64,000 bases of DNA from Ralstonia sp. SET104 (lineage in GTDB: Bacteria > Pseudomonadota > Gammaproteobacteria > Burkholderiales > Burkholderiaceae), in contig NZ_BHVX01000010.1 of the NCBI RefSeq assembly GCF_003851545.1, positions 1 through 64,000 on the forward strand. Direction: 5' to 3'. Position numbers and translations under genes: made by a program. Position 1 is the first letter of the stretch, and the number at the start of each line of letters is the position of its first letter. The notes beneath the pieces are model-generated. The model saw only the letters and a list, made by a program, of their open reading frames with translations, was not told the origin of the DNA and ran no database searches. This document shows positions 31,517 to 40,514 of this stretch, in pieces.

Positions 31517-32590
31517 ATGAGCGCCACTGATCAACAACAAACGATCGGCTTCGGGCTGGTCGGAGCCGGGATGATTGCCGGTTATCACGCGCGGGCCATT
31601 CATGCGGCGAGCCACTCGCACAATATCCGGCTCGTAGGCGTGGCGGGTTTGAACGAGGCGCGTGTCCGCGATTTCGCCATGCATCATGACATTCCGTTCC
31701 ATACGACGGAGCTTGATGCATTGCTCGCGCGCCCTGACGTTCACGTGGTGTGTATCGTGACCCCGAGCGGCGCCCATCTGGAGCCCGCGCTCAAGGCCAT
31801 TCGTGCTGGCAAGCACGTGATTGTTGAAAAGCCGCTCGAAGTGACGTTGCAGCGGGTGGACGAGATGATCGCGGCGGCCAATCTGGCTGACGTCAAGCTC
31901 GCCGCGATTTTTCAGGCGCGCTTCGGGCGCGGCGCGCAAGCCGTCCGGGCAGCACTCGACGCCGGCCGCTTCGGCCGCCTCTGCCTCTGTAGCGCGTATG
32001 TCAAATGGCATCGCAGCGTTGATTACTATCGCGGCTGGAAGGGCACCTTAGCGCTGGACGGCGGCGGCGCGGTGATGAACCAGGCAATTCACGCGCTCGA
32101 CTTGTTACAGTGGTTTGCCGGGATGCCGACCGAAGTGTTCGCCTGGACGACCCGGCGCGTGCATGTTGCGATTGAAGCAGAAGACACCGCATGCGCTACG
32201 TTCAAGTTTGCGAACGGCGCGCTCGGCGTGCTTGAGGCGACGACGGCTGCCTACCCGGGATGGGAACGGCGCATTGAGGTCTGCGGTGAGCGTGGTTCCG
32301 TTGCGATCGAGGATGACCGCATCGTGTGCTGGGATTTTGCGCAACCCGATCCAGAGGATGCCGCGCTCGTCGCGCAATCCTCCCAGGCGGGCTCGGCGTC
32401 GGGCGCAGGGGCGCCGAACCAGATCAATATGGACGGGCATCGGAAGCAGATTGAAGAGCTGATTGACGCAATACGCACTGGAGCGGCACTGACGATCGAC
32501 GCCACGCAGGCACGCAATACGGTCGCCCTGGTACGCGGCGTTTATGCATCCGCGCAGGAAGGCAAACCGATCAGGCTGGCAACCGGCTGA
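31517..32590 (+). CDS. Gfo/Idh/MocA-family dehydrogenase
   Basis: 357 residues from the ATG at 31517 with an AGGAAAA site. The Rossmann motif GLVGAGMIAGYHARAI and the family lysine motif EKPLEV are present, followed by DGGGAVMNQAIHALDLLQWFAG with the expected catalytic Asp/His. It oxidises a sugar or sugar derivative with NAD(P)+. It is probably part of the uronate locus as a second route or for a related substrate; the exact substrate cannot be told. Confidence 0.85.
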   Translation: MSATDQQQTIGFGLVGAGMIAGYHARAIHAASHSHNIRLVGVAGLNEARVRDFAMHHDIPFHTTELDALLARPDVHVVCIVTPSGAHLEPALKAIRAGKHVIVEKPLEVTLQRVDEMIAAANLADVKLAAIFQARFGRGAQAVRAALDAGRFGRLCLCSAYVKWHRSVDYYRGWKGTLALDGGGAVMNQAIHALDLLQWFAGMPTEVFAWTTRRVHVAIEAEDTACATFKFANGALGVLEATTAAYPGWERRIEVCGERGSVAIEDDRIVCWDFAQPDPEDAALVAQSSQAGSASGAGAPNQINMDGHRKQIEELIDAIRTGAALTIDATQARNTVALVRGVYASAQEGKPIRLATG

Positions 32591-32731
32591 CCCGTGGCGG
32601 GGCAATCATTGCAGCTTTGTTGCATCAGACCATCGTTATGAGTGCCAGCTCGCTTTACGTGATGTCTGCAGCAGCGCGAGAAGTCAATGCGCTGCCCATG
32701 CACGCTCGCTCAGCCCGGCATTGTGCCGCTC

Positions 32732-32755
32732 GTGTTTTTCGGGGCGAAAAATCAC
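32732..32755. terminator. Hairpin between convergent genes
   Basis: TTTTTCG and CGAAAAA pair around GG(G), extended by GTG/CAC with one mismatch. It lies between the MocA-type gene and the convergent stress-protein gene and could end both transcripts. Confidence 0.45.
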
Positions 32756-32790
32756 GCAAAAACGTCGGCAAATCATGATTGCCAGCCGCG

Positions 32791-33246
32791 TCACTCATCG
32801 ATTTCGCTGCGGACCATCAACACCGGCTTGTTGGTTTTGCGCACCACGCCTTCGGCCACGCTGCCCAGCACCAGATGCTTGAGCCCACGTCGGCCATGTG
32901 TGCCCAGCACGATCAGGTCGGTGTTGGTTTCATTGGCTTCCGCAACAATCGTTGCGGAGATCTGCCCCGGCACAATGGATTTTTCCAGCAACTTGGTCGA
33001 ATGCTTGACGCCCGCTGCGTCCAGCTTCTTTGATACCTCGGCCAACGTGTCTCGGCCATATTCGACCACTTGCCTGGCGTAGGCAATCGAGTCGGCTCCA
33101 ACCATGTCGAAGGTCACGTCGCTGCTGTCGGCGACAAACAGGGCTTCGACTTCCGCGCCCGTCGCCTTGCTGACCACAATGGCTTGGTGCAGCGCAAGGT
33201 AGGACGCGTGGCTGCCGTCGACGGCGAGCAGAATTCGCTGATACAT
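32791..33246 (-). CDS. Universal stress protein (single UspA domain)
   Basis: 151 residues; GGAGATCACC precedes the ATG at 33246. The UspA domain is complete with the ATP-binding signature GTHGRRGLKHLVLGSVAEGVV (Gly-x2-Gly-x9-Gly-Ser). Such proteins support survival in growth arrest and anoxia. An FNR-type promoter is seen immediately upstream, overlapping the end of the adjacent dehydrogenase gene. It marks the left end of the low-oxygen locus. Confidence 0.92.
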   Translation of the reverse strand: MYQRILLAVDGSHASYLALHQAIVVSKATGAEVEALFVADSSDVTFDMVGADSIAYARQVVEYGRDTLAEVSKKLDAAGVKHSTKLLEKSIVPGQISATIVAEANETNTDLIVLGTHGRRGLKHLVLGSVAEGVVRKTNKPVLMVRSEIDE

Positions 33247-33289
33247 GGTGATCTCCAACGCGTTGCACAGTCGGGCACCGCTTGTTATC

Positions 33290-33330
33290 AGCGTAGACAG
33301 CGTAGCGCCCAGGCTGTTGATGCGTGTCAA
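33290..33330 (-). promoter_or_regulatory. FNR-type promoter of the first Usp gene
   Basis: Minus strand: box TTGACACGCATCAA (33317-33330, one mismatch to TTGAT-N4-ATCAA) and -10 TACGCT (33290-33295), centres 31 bp apart. Confidence 0.75.
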
Positions 33331-34337
33331 ATGTCTTCCGAAGACACCCGCAGAACGGCAGCGCCGGCCACCCGCCCGGCGCGGAGGTCTTCCAACGCGG
33401 TGTTGGCGTTTTGCAATCGATAGGGTGTGACGTGAACCTGCAAGGGGATTTTCGCCGCGAGGCGCATGAGCGCGAGTCCATCAGCTCGCGTCAGGTTTGC
33501 GACGGAGACAAGCTTGCGCTCTTCCCATAGCAACCGGTACGGAAACGCCGGGATGTCACTCATGTGAATGCCGCCGCAAACGACCGTGCCACCTTTGACC
33601 ACGGCCTGCAGCGCTTGCGGTACGAGCGCGCCGATCGGTGCGAAGATCAGCGCGGCGTCGAGCGGTTCCGGTGCGGGGGTGCCGCTGGCGCCTGCCCACC
33701 TGGCACCGGTGTCCAGCGCAAGTTGCTGAGCTGCAGTGTCGCCGGCCCGGGTGAAGGCAAAGACTTCGCGTTGCTCCGCCACGGCAATCTGCGTGATGAG
33801 ATGGGCTGCGGCGCCAAAGCCGTAGATGCCAATCCGGCGCACATCTCCGGCCATGCGCAGCGTGCGGTAGCCGATCAGGCCGGCGCAGAGCAGCGGAGCA
33901 GCATGGGCATCGTCGTACCGCTCGGGAATCGGCAGGCAATACCGCGCGTCGCAGACGACATACTGCGCATACCCGCCATCGCGCGTATATCCGGTGAAGG
34001 CGGGGTGGTCGCACAGGTTTTCGTGGCCGTGCATGCAGTACGGGCAGACTCCGCATGTCCAGCCGAGCCACGGCACGCCGACGCGCTCGCCTGGGGCAGG
34101 CGTCGTCACGCCTTCGCCGCACGATTCGACGATGCCGACGATTTCGTGACCGGGAATGAGGGAGGGCTTCGGGGTGGTCAGTTCGCCGTCCACGATATGG
34201 AGATCGGTGCGGCAGACGCCACACACAGACACAGCGATCCGGACTTCTCCCGGCCCGGGTGTGGGCATCGGCACACGGCGCCAGACCAATGGTTTTCTTG
34301 CTTCTTCCATCACCATGGCCTGCATTGGTTCAGACAT
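33327..34337 (-). CDS. Zinc-dependent alcohol dehydrogenase (AdhA-like)
   Basis: 336 residues of the medium-chain dehydrogenase family. Catalytic-zinc residues are in VCGVCRTDLH and GHEIVG, the structural zinc in CGVCPYCMHGHENLC, and the coenzyme motif is degenerate as GIYGFGAAAHL. It resembles the propanol-preferring AdhA class, which in Pseudomonas is under ANR control during oxygen limitation. It probably reduces aldehydes or oxidises ethanol for redox balance. The stop codon overlaps the promoter of the downstream Usp gene. Confidence 0.9.
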   Translation of the reverse strand: MSEPMQAMVMEEARKPLVWRRVPMPTPGPGEVRIAVSVCGVCRTDLHIVDGELTTPKPSLIPGHEIVGIVESCGEGVTTPAPGERVGVPWLGWTCGVCPYCMHGHENLCDHPAFTGYTRDGGYAQYVVCDARYCLPIPERYDDAHAAPLLCAGLIGYRTLRMAGDVRRIGIYGFGAAAHLITQIAVAEQREVFAFTRAGDTAAQQLALDTGARWAGASGTPAPEPLDAALIFAPIGALVPQALQAVVKGGTVVCGGIHMSDIPAFPYRLLWEERKLVSVANLTRADGLALMRLAAKIPLQVHVTPYRLQNANTALEDLRAGRVAGAAVLRVSSEDI

Positions 34338-34414
34338 GGCCGTCTCCGAGTGTGGCGCGTCTGTCCAGTATGGATGGGGCGCGCGGGGCTGTCGCTCTTG
34401 CGCTCGACCATCGA

Positions 34415-34455
34415 CTGCGCCAGATCAATCGGAAAGCGTTGCCGCGCGCGATACT
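34415..34455 (+). promoter_or_regulatory. FNR-type promoter of the MgtC/DUF4010 gene
   Basis: Box CTGCGCCAGATCAA (34415-34428; one half-site perfect) and GATACT (34450-34455), 31 bp centre to centre, 38 bp before the start codon. Confidence 0.5.
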
Positions 34456-34492
34456 GAATAAACGCAACGCAACTGCCATCCGTATCCACTGA

Positions 34493-35725
34493 ATGTCTTC
34501 ACTGCTGTCTTTCTCGGTTGCCTTGGGCGTGGGGCTGGCGATTGGCCTTGAGCGCGAGCGTAGTCACGCCGCCAGTACAGAGCTGCCGGCAGGCATGCGA
34601 ACGTTTGCGATTGGCGCACTGGCTGGTGCCATTGCGGCGAGCTTGCCGATACCGTTTTCTGTGCCAACCGTCTTGCTGACGGTCTCGGTGTTGGCGGCCC
34701 TGGGGTATCACCATTCAGCCAATGTTGACCCTGGTGTGACAACGGAACTTGCGCTGGTTGTGACGACGCTATTGGGCGCCTATGCCGTGAGTGAACCTGA
34801 GATGGCGGCCGGTCTTGGCACAGTCCTGCTCGTCCTGCTCTACGCCAAAGCGGGCTTGCACCGGTTCGCACGCTCTGTCATTACTCAGCGTGAACTTGCC
34901 GACCTGCTGATCCTTGCCGTGGCGGCATTGCTGATCTGGCCTGCGGTTCCGGATCGAGCCATGGGGCCATTGAACGCCTGGAATCTGCATACGCTCTGGC
35001 TGGTTGCGCTGCTGGTCATGCTGACCGGCAACGCAGGCCATTTTGCGACGCGATGGTTTGGAGAACGTATCGGCTTGCCGCTTGCGGGCCTGTTCAGCGG
35101 GTTTGCATCGAGTGTGGCAACAATCACGGCCATGGCCGCGCGCGTCCGAAAAGATCATCGCCGCGTTGACGGTGCGGTTGCCGCAGCGCTGCTGTCCAAC
35201 GTTGCCACGCTGGTGCAGATGCTGCTGCTGATTGCCGCCATCAACATCGACTTGCTGCGCGTGCTGGCTGGTCCGCTGGCGGCGGGCATGATAGCGATCG
35301 TGGCATGGTCTGCTCCATGGATATGGCGCGGCAGTGAGCCGCTTCAGGGGCAGGAGGCGCCTGAGAGCTCGGCGTCATCCATCAACTGGCGCGTTGCGAT
35401 CGGTTTTGCGCTATGGACGGCGGCGTTGCTGCTTGCCGCAGCCGCCGCGCGCGCATCGTTCGGGACAGCAGCGGTGGTGGCCGTCACCGTGTTTGGTGCG
35501 TTTGCCGATGTGCATGCCGCGACCGCATCCATTGCGACGCAGGTTGCTGTCCACACGCTGCAGACCTCGACGGCAGGTGCGCTGGCGATGCTTGCGCTGA
35601 CAGCCAACACGTTCTCGAAGGTTGTTGTGGCCATCAGCGGAGGCCGTGCTTTTGCCGGCAAGGTGACTGCCGGTCTGCTGACCATGCTCCTGTCTAGCTG
35701 GGCAGTGTTCTGGTTTGTCGCCTAG
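34493..35725 (+). CDS. MgtC/SapB-DUF4010 membrane protein
   Basis: 410 residues with about 12 hydrophobic segments. The N-terminal 150 residues are MgtC/SapB-like (LGVGLAIGLERERS and PAGMRTFAIGALAGA), and the rest is DUF4010 (NAGHFATRWFGERIGLPLAGLFSGFASSVATITAMA). MgtC-type proteins are linked to growth at low Mg2+ and to control of ATP synthase; the DUF4010 part is uncharacterised. The gene ends one base from the convergent DUF2892 gene. Confidence 0.87.
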   Translation: MSSLLSFSVALGVGLAIGLERERSHAASTELPAGMRTFAIGALAGAIAASLPIPFSVPTVLLTVSVLAALGYHHSANVDPGVTTELALVVTTLLGAYAVSEPEMAAGLGTVLLVLLYAKAGLHRFARSVITQRELADLLILAVAALLIWPAVPDRAMGPLNAWNLHTLWLVALLVMLTGNAGHFATRWFGERIGLPLAGLFSGFASSVATITAMAARVRKDHRRVDGAVAAALLSNVATLVQMLLLIAAINIDLLRVLAGPLAAGMIAIVAWSAPWIWRGSEPLQGQEAPESSASSINWRVAIGFALWTAALLLAAAAARASFGTAAVVAVTVFGAFADVHAATASIATQVAVHTLQTSTAGALAMLALTANTFSKVVVAISGGRAFAGKVTAGLLTMLLSSWAVFWFVA

Positions 35726-35908
35726 TCAATCACGCCCAATGCCCAGCACCCAATAGAGCGGACACATGCGGATCAGGCCCGTCACCAGCGGTATCAGCCC
35801 CAGCCAGCCCACCCATGCAGGTACCTTGCCAAAAAACGCCAGCAGGATCATGACGATGCCGATCAAGATGCGGACGACGCGATCCGCGGTTCCGACATTG
35901 GGAAACAT
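35726..35908 (-). CDS. DUF2892 inner-membrane protein
   Basis: 60 residues: MFPNVGTADRVVRI, then two hydrophobic helices separated by GKVPAWVG, ending PLYWVLGI. This is the DUF2892 pattern (as in YgaP's membrane part) including the conserved Cys in RMCPLY. It lies 33 bp after the CBS gene on the same strand, so probably in one transcript. Function unknown. Confidence 0.85.
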   Translation of the reverse strand: MFPNVGTADRVVRILIGIVMILLAFFGKVPAWVGWLGLIPLVTGLIRMCPLYWVLGIGRD

Positions 35909-35941
35909 GGCAATTCTCCTGAGGAATGGCTGGGTGATGGC

Positions 35942-36409
35942 TCAGAGAATCAGATCGGACGGCACGTGCTGGCGAGATTCGGTCGCGTTGTCTCGGCCCA
36001 GAATGCCGGCCAGCAAGGTCCATTCGCCGCCCATCGCGCGGATGGTGTCGTCCAGGCTGAGCATGCCCACCAGCCGCTGCTGACGATCGATCACTGCCAG
36101 ACGGTGCAGGCCGTGGCTCAGCATCGAGCGCAAGGCTTCACTGATCACGGCGTCATCGTGGATGGTCAGAAGGCCCCGGGTCATGACTTCCGATACGGCG
36201 GTCTGGGTGCAATCGCTGCGGCTGGCAATGCCGTGCACCACCATGTCCCGGTCTGTCACGATGCCCACCACGCGCGAACCGCCGGCGGTGTGTTCCGTAA
36301 TAAGCAACGCCCGCACGCTTTCGTCCCGCATCAAACGGGCGGCCTGCTGCAGCGTCGCCGTCGCTTGGACGTGGACGATGCGGCGGGAGCAAATCTCGTC
36401 GACCCTCAT
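35942..36409 (-). CDS. Tandem CBS-domain protein
   Basis: 155 residues from the ATG at 36409 (MRVDEICSRRIVHV) with GGAG 7 bp upstream. Two CBS motifs are complete: ALLITEHTAGGSRVVGIVTDRDMV and RLAVIDRQQRLVGMLSLDDTI. Paired CBS domains bind adenosine nucleotides and act as energy sensors. A close paralogue lies at 48118-48582. An FNR-type promoter is upstream. Confidence 0.9.
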   Translation of the reverse strand: MRVDEICSRRIVHVQATATLQQAARLMRDESVRALLITEHTAGGSRVVGIVTDRDMVVHGIASRSDCTQTAVSEVMTRGLLTIHDDAVISEALRSMLSHGLHRLAVIDRQQRLVGMLSLDDTIRAMGGEWTLLAGILGRDNATESRQHVPSDLIL

Positions 36410-36436
36410 GCTGAACTCCGATGCGCGTACGTTTTC

Positions 36437-36477
36437 ACTATAAGAACGGGCCGGTGTCAGAAGTTGATCCCGCACAA
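36437..36477 (-). promoter_or_regulatory. FNR-type promoter of the CBS gene
   Basis: Minus strand: box TTGTGCGGGATCAA (36464-36477) and a strong -10 TATAGT (36437-36442), 31 bp apart, giving a short leader before the ATG at 36409. Confidence 0.72.
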
Positions 36478-36555
36478 GGTGCCGTGAGCTTTCCAAGACT
36501 GCGCCAAAAGGGCAGCGGATAGCGGACGAGTCTATCGAGCACTCGGCTTAAGCCA

Positions 36556-36643
36556 TTGAGGCAGATCAAGTGGCGTTGCGCGGGGGGGCTGTGAGCCAAA
36601 CGCTGATGTAAATCAAGGGGTGATCCGCCTGGTGGTCCAACAT
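36556..36643 (+). promoter_or_regulatory. Tandem FNR boxes before the usp-bon operon
   Basis: TTGAGGCAGATCAA (36556-36569) and CTGATGTAAATCAA (36603-36616), each one mismatch from consensus, 47 bp apart. The nearer box is 31 bp from CAACAT (36638-36643). The layout suggests class II activation with an additional upstream FNR dimer. Confidence 0.8.
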
Positions 36644-36695
36644 GGAATTTAGCGAGCCCGCTTGGGGCAGATCACGGATTCGATGGAGGCACATC

Positions 36696-37196
36696 ATGTA
36701 CGACAGGATTCTGGTAGCGGTGGATGGCAGCCCTACGGCAGATCGTGCGCTGGACGAGGCAATTCAACTTGCACAAAAGCTTGGGTCTGAGCTGGTCATT
36801 GCTCACGTGGTCGACAACTCGTATCTGATGTACGACGTTGGCTACATCGATGTCGGCGCCTTTACCGAGGCATTGGTCAAACAAGGCAAGCAAATCGTTG
36901 CCGACGCGCGGGCCAAAGCCGAAAAGGCAGGTGTGCACGTGCACAGCGTGGTGGTTGATGATCCCATCGGAACCTTTGATATTGGCACTGCCATTGAGCA
37001 GGCGGCCCACAACGTCGGCGCTCAAGCCCTGGTGCTGGGCACGCACGGGCGTCGCGGTTTCCAGCGTTTGTTCCTGGGCAGTGTGGCCGAGAGCGTTGTG
37101 CGCCGGAGCACGCTGCCGGTGCTGCTCGTTCGTGCGGTGCAGACGGAAACACCGCACGTGCCTACGGAACCGCTGAGCAATGCCGTCATTGCCTAG
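36696..37196 (+). CDS. Universal stress protein (single UspA domain)
   Basis: 166 residues; GGAGG lies before the ATG at 36696. YDRILVAVDGSPTADRAL opens the domain and GTHGRRGFQRLFLGSVAESVV is the ATP-binding loop. It leads a six-gene run (usp, double usp, bon, flavodoxin, dksA-like, bon) that ends at the terminator near 40490 and begins at tandem FNR boxes. Confidence 0.93.
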   Translation: MYDRILVAVDGSPTADRALDEAIQLAQKLGSELVIAHVVDNSYLMYDVGYIDVGAFTEALVKQGKQIVADARAKAEKAGVHVHSVVVDDPIGTFDIGTAIEQAAHNVGAQALVLGTHGRRGFQRLFLGSVAESVVRRSTLPVLLVRAVQTETPHVPTEPLSNAVIA

Positions 37197-37236
37197 CCGG
37201 GCACCGCATCCTTTGACACGACATCGGGATCTGATC

Positions 37237-38076
37237 ATGAGCTATGCCAGCGTGATGGTGCATCTGGACCGCAGCGAACGCGCCAGCCACCGCCTCAACC
37301 TTGCGGCCCAGTACGCACAGGCGCACGGCGCCAAACTCGTCGGCATCTATGCGAGCTTTGCGCCAAGCCTCAGCTGGTTCTACATGATGGAGAACGCTGC
37401 ACGCTATCTGGAGGAAGACCGTATCCGGCGCGACAGCATCCGGGACGCCGTGCACGCGCGCTTTCGCCAGGCGACGCAGAGCCTTGGGGTGGAAACCGAA
37501 TGGCGTGCAATGGAAGGCGACCCCGTGGCACTCGTACTGCGCGAAGCGCGGGAGACTGATCTTCTTGTCGTCGGACAACGCAACCATGATGAGCCGGATG
37601 AATTTGTCGCCGGCGATTTTGTGGAAACCCTGATCCTGGAGTCGGGCCGCCCGGTGCTGGTGGTGCCGTATGCGGGCAACTTCACGGCATTGCCGCAGCG
37701 CGTTCTGGTGGCCTGGAGCGGTGGCCGCGAATCGGCCCGCGCGCTGCACGACGCCATGCCGATGATGACGGGCGCAAATGTGCACGTGCTGCAGATCAGC
37801 AGCACGCAGCCAAAGCACTGGGCCGAAGAAACCACGGTGGGTCAGGTGGCGCGTGCGCTAAACGCGCGCGGCATTCATGCCACGGTGGAAGAGGCCAACT
37901 GCGCAGATTCCGACACTGCCGTGGGTGAGTTGCTGCTCTCGCGAGCGGCCGACTTCAATGCCGATCTGATCGTGATGGGCGCCTACGGGCACAGCCGCCT
38001 GCGCGAACTCGTGCTGGGTGGGGTGACGCGCACCCTGCTGAAGACAATGACCGTGCCGGTGCTGATGTCGCACTAA
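37237..38076 (+). CDS. Universal stress protein, two UspA domains
   Basis: 279 residues from the ATG at 37237. Two tandem Usp domains, residues about 1-145 and 150-279. The second has the nucleotide-binding loop (GAYGHSRLRELVLGGVTRTLL), while the first has a degenerate loop (GQRNHDEPDEFVAGDFVETLI), a common arrangement in double Usp proteins. It lies 40 bp after the single-domain Usp. Confidence 0.9.
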   Translation: MSYASVMVHLDRSERASHRLNLAAQYAQAHGAKLVGIYASFAPSLSWFYMMENAARYLEEDRIRRDSIRDAVHARFRQATQSLGVETEWRAMEGDPVALVLREARETDLLVVGQRNHDEPDEFVAGDFVETLILESGRPVLVVPYAGNFTALPQRVLVAWSGGRESARALHDAMPMMTGANVHVLQISSTQPKHWAEETTVGQVARALNARGIHATVEEANCADSDTAVGELLLSRAADFNADLIVMGAYGHSRLRELVLGGVTRTLLKTMTVPVLMSH

Positions 38077-38109
38077 GCCTTGATCCCGATTGCGCATCAG
38101 GAGATCACC

Positions 38110-38763
38110 ATGAAGAACGATATCCAGCTCAAGCACGATGTCGAAGAAGAATTGCAATGGGACCCGGCGGTAGATGCCAGCCGCTTTGCGGTGCAGGCCA
38201 AGGACGGCGTCGTCACGCTCTCCGGCAGCGTCGACTCGTTCGCCGACAAGCATGCCGCGGAGGGAGCGATTGGGCGTGTTGCCGGCGTGACCGCGCTTGT
38301 CATCCATGTGGATGTGCGTATACCGCCCAATATGGAGCGCCCGGATGATGAGATTGCGCAGGCGATCAGCAGTGCGTTGCATTGGAATGCATCGGTGCCG
38401 CCGGATGCTGTCCAGATCACTGTCGAAGACGGAGCCGTGACGCTGCGCGGTGAAGTCAACCAGGACTTCCAGCGCCGTGCCGCGCTGGACACCGTGCGCA
38501 GAGTGCGCGGCGTGAAGTCCGTGGCCAATGCGCTGACATTGCGCGCCGCTTCCGGCCCGGCCGATCTGAACGATCGCATTGCAAAGGCTCTGCAACGCCT
38601 GGCTGCGGTCGACGCCTCGCGCCTCAATGTTTCCGTGGCGGACGGAACGGTGACCCTGTATGGGCCGCTGCGCAACCTCAACGAGTGCCGTGCGGCCCGC
38701 GAGGCCGCATGGGACGCACCGGGCGTGCGTGCCGTCGTCGATCAGATGTGGGTTGGCTCCTAG
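38110..38763 (+). CDS. BON-domain protein (three BON modules)
   Basis: 217 residues from the ATG at 38110 preceded by AGGAG; the frame opens upstream at a TTG. Three BON repeats are seen, each with the DGVVTLSGSV-type turn (residues about 30-75, 105-150, 175-217). No signal peptide is visible, unlike OsmY, so it may be cytoplasmic. BON modules bind lipids or membranes. A paralogue follows two genes downstream. Confidence 0.88.
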   Translation: MKNDIQLKHDVEEELQWDPAVDASRFAVQAKDGVVTLSGSVDSFADKHAAEGAIGRVAGVTALVIHVDVRIPPNMERPDDEIAQAISSALHWNASVPPDAVQITVEDGAVTLRGEVNQDFQRRAALDTVRRVRGVKSVANALTLRAASGPADLNDRIAKALQRLAAVDASRLNVSVADGTVTLYGPLRNLNECRAAREAAWDAPGVRAVVDQMWVGS

Positions 38764-38809
38764 AGGCGATTGCCCCGTTCCACTGCTTTCGAAATCCCTG
38801 GAGTACGAG

Positions 38810-39340
38810 ATGGAAAAGAAGCTGATTGTGTACTACTCGCGCACCGGTACGGCACGTCAGGTGGCCGAGCAGATGGCTGCGCAGAGCGGATGGCAGCTTG
38901 CCGAGGTGACGGACGAGCATCCGCGCGCCGGCTTCCTGGGAGATGCGCGTTGTGTCATCGAAACGATATTCCATGCACGCGCCAAATATCGCTATGAAGG
39001 TCCGCCGCTTGGTGAAGTCGAGCACGTGATCGTGATCGCACCGATCTGGATGGGCCACCTGGCTTCGCCCATGCGGGACTTCCTGGTTGATCAATTGCCG
39101 GTGTCCAGGCACCTGTCCGTGATTTGTGTCATGGCGGCCCGCGGGGCATTCAGTGCTGTCGAAGAAATCATGCGTATCACCGCCACTATTCCTGCGCCGG
39201 TGCTCGCGCTGTTCCAGCGCGACGTGCTCAGCGGGTTGTCGCAGGAGGAGATCGCGGGCTTTATCGATCAGGTGAAGACCGCCGGCCGGTGGGAGCAATC
39301 GAGACAGCGTCCAGCGTGGCTGTCGCCAACGGAAGCCTGA
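38810..39340 (+). CDS. Flavodoxin-domain protein (HemG-like)
   Basis: 176 residues from the ATG at 38810. YYSRTGTARQVAEQMA is the FMN phosphate-binding loop and VIVIAPIWMGHLASPMRDFL the isoalloxazine loop. The size fits flavodoxin or menaquinone-dependent protoporphyrinogen oxidase; the latter would allow heme synthesis without oxygen. Which of the two cannot be settled from sequence alone. Confidence 0.8.
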   Translation: MEKKLIVYYSRTGTARQVAEQMAAQSGWQLAEVTDEHPRAGFLGDARCVIETIFHARAKYRYEGPPLGEVEHVIVIAPIWMGHLASPMRDFLVDQLPVSRHLSVICVMAARGAFSAVEEIMRITATIPAPVLALFQRDVLSGLSQEEIAGFIDQVKTAGRWEQSRQRPAWLSPTEA

Positions 39341-39386
39341 AGCCGCATACACCGCTCGACGCTGAATCAACAGAAGGAGACTGGGC

Positions 39387-39749
39387 ATGACCCGCTTTAC
39401 CGAGGCGCAATGGAAACGGCTGAGGAGCTTGCTCGACGAAGAGGAAGCACGCGTGCAGCGCCAGTTGTCGGCGCTGAGTCCATCGGTGGTGCCGGTGCCG
39501 CGTGAGGCACCGTTCGAAAACGCAGATCTTGCCGATGAAGAGGCCGGGGACCAAACGAACGACGTCATGCTCGCCCGTTACCGAAGCGAGCTTGAGCAAC
39601 TGAACGCTGCACGCGAGCGTATGCAGCAGAACAGCTACGGTATCTGCGTCGATTGTGGCGAAGCGATTCCGTTTTTACGCCTGCAAGCCCAGCCGACTGC
39701 CACGCGCTGTCTGCCTTGCCAAACAGCGCGTGAGCGCCGCTGGGCATAG
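39387..39749 (+). CDS. DksA/TraR-family zinc-finger protein
   Basis: 120 residues: an N-terminal coiled coil, then a four-cysteine zinc finger (C87-x2-C90, C108-x2-C111) in CVDCGEAIPF and CLPCQ. DksA homologues bind RNA polymerase and work with ppGpp to reprogramme transcription in starvation. The coiled-coil tip carries acidic residues (ADLADEEAGD), though not the exact DxxDxA of E. coli DksA, so it is a paralogue. Confidence 0.87.
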   Translation: MTRFTEAQWKRLRSLLDEEEARVQRQLSALSPSVVPVPREAPFENADLADEEAGDQTNDVMLARYRSELEQLNAARERMQQNSYGICVDCGEAIPFLRLQAQPTATRCLPCQTARERRWA

Positions 39750-39779
39750 CGAGGCGACTCTATCTAGCAGGAGCAAGGT

Positions 39780-40427
39780 ATGAAAAGCGATCTGGGTATC
39801 AAGCAGGACGTCAACGACGAACTGCTTTGGGAGCCTGCGGTGGATGCCGCAGCGGTGGGTGTAGAAGTGGACAACGGCGTGGTGACACTGACCGGCCACG
39901 TGCACAGTTACATGGAGAAGCTCGCAGCCGAGCACGCAGCCGAACGTGTTGCTGGTGTGCGTGGTGTCGTGCAGAAGATCGAAGTCCGCCTGCCGGGCGC
40001 GTACACCGATGCGGACGTTGCTCAGGCGGCCCGCTCCGCACTTGAATGGCATGTCAGCCTGCCGTCCAACCGTATTGAGGTTCTGGTCGAGAATGGCTGG
40101 GTGACGCTGTCGGGTGAGGTGGACTGGCCCTACCAGAGCGAACTGGCCGCTCACGCCGTGGGGTCGCTGCGTGGTGTGGCGGGCCTGATCAACCGGTTAA
40201 GTATCAAGACGCGCGTGGCGCCGGCCAATGTCGCCGAGCAGATCGGCGCCGCACTCAAGCGGCATGCCGCGCGTGAGGCCGGCCACATCCGCGTCTCCGT
40301 CCAGGGTGGCACGGTGACGCTCAGCGGCCACATCGGTTCCGCATCGGAGCGGCGTGCGGCCAAAGGCGCGGCATGGTCCGCGCCTGGTGTGACAGAAGTC
40401 ATCGATCATCTCCAGATCGCGACGTAA
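39780..40427 (+). CDS. BON-domain protein (paralogue of 38110-38763)
   Basis: 215 residues with three BON repeats, closely similar in order to the protein two genes upstream (KQDVNDELLWEPAVDAA against KHDVEEELQWDPAVDAS). The last gene of the FNR-controlled run; a strong terminator follows. No signal peptide is visible. Confidence 0.88.
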   Translation: MKSDLGIKQDVNDELLWEPAVDAAAVGVEVDNGVVTLTGHVHSYMEKLAAEHAAERVAGVRGVVQKIEVRLPGAYTDADVAQAARSALEWHVSLPSNRIEVLVENGWVTLSGEVDWPYQSELAAHAVGSLRGVAGLINRLSIKTRVAPANVAEQIGAALKRHAAREAGHIRVSVQGGTVTLSGHIGSASERRAAKGAAWSAPGVTEVIDHLQIAT

Positions 40428-40455
40428 GGTTGCAAACCAGGCAGGAAAACAAACA

Positions 40456-40492
40456 CGCCGCCCCACCAGAAAAAAGTGGGGCGGCGTTTTTT
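40456..40492. terminator. Strong terminator, probably bidirectional
   Basis: An 11-bp GC-rich perfect stem (CGCCGCCCCAC / GTGGGGCGGCG) with a loop of A residues and a six-T tail on the plus strand. The minus side is also T-rich, so it may serve the convergent fnr gene too. Confidence 0.92.
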
Positions 40493-40514
40493 GTGTTTGT
40501 AGTGAGCGGAGCGA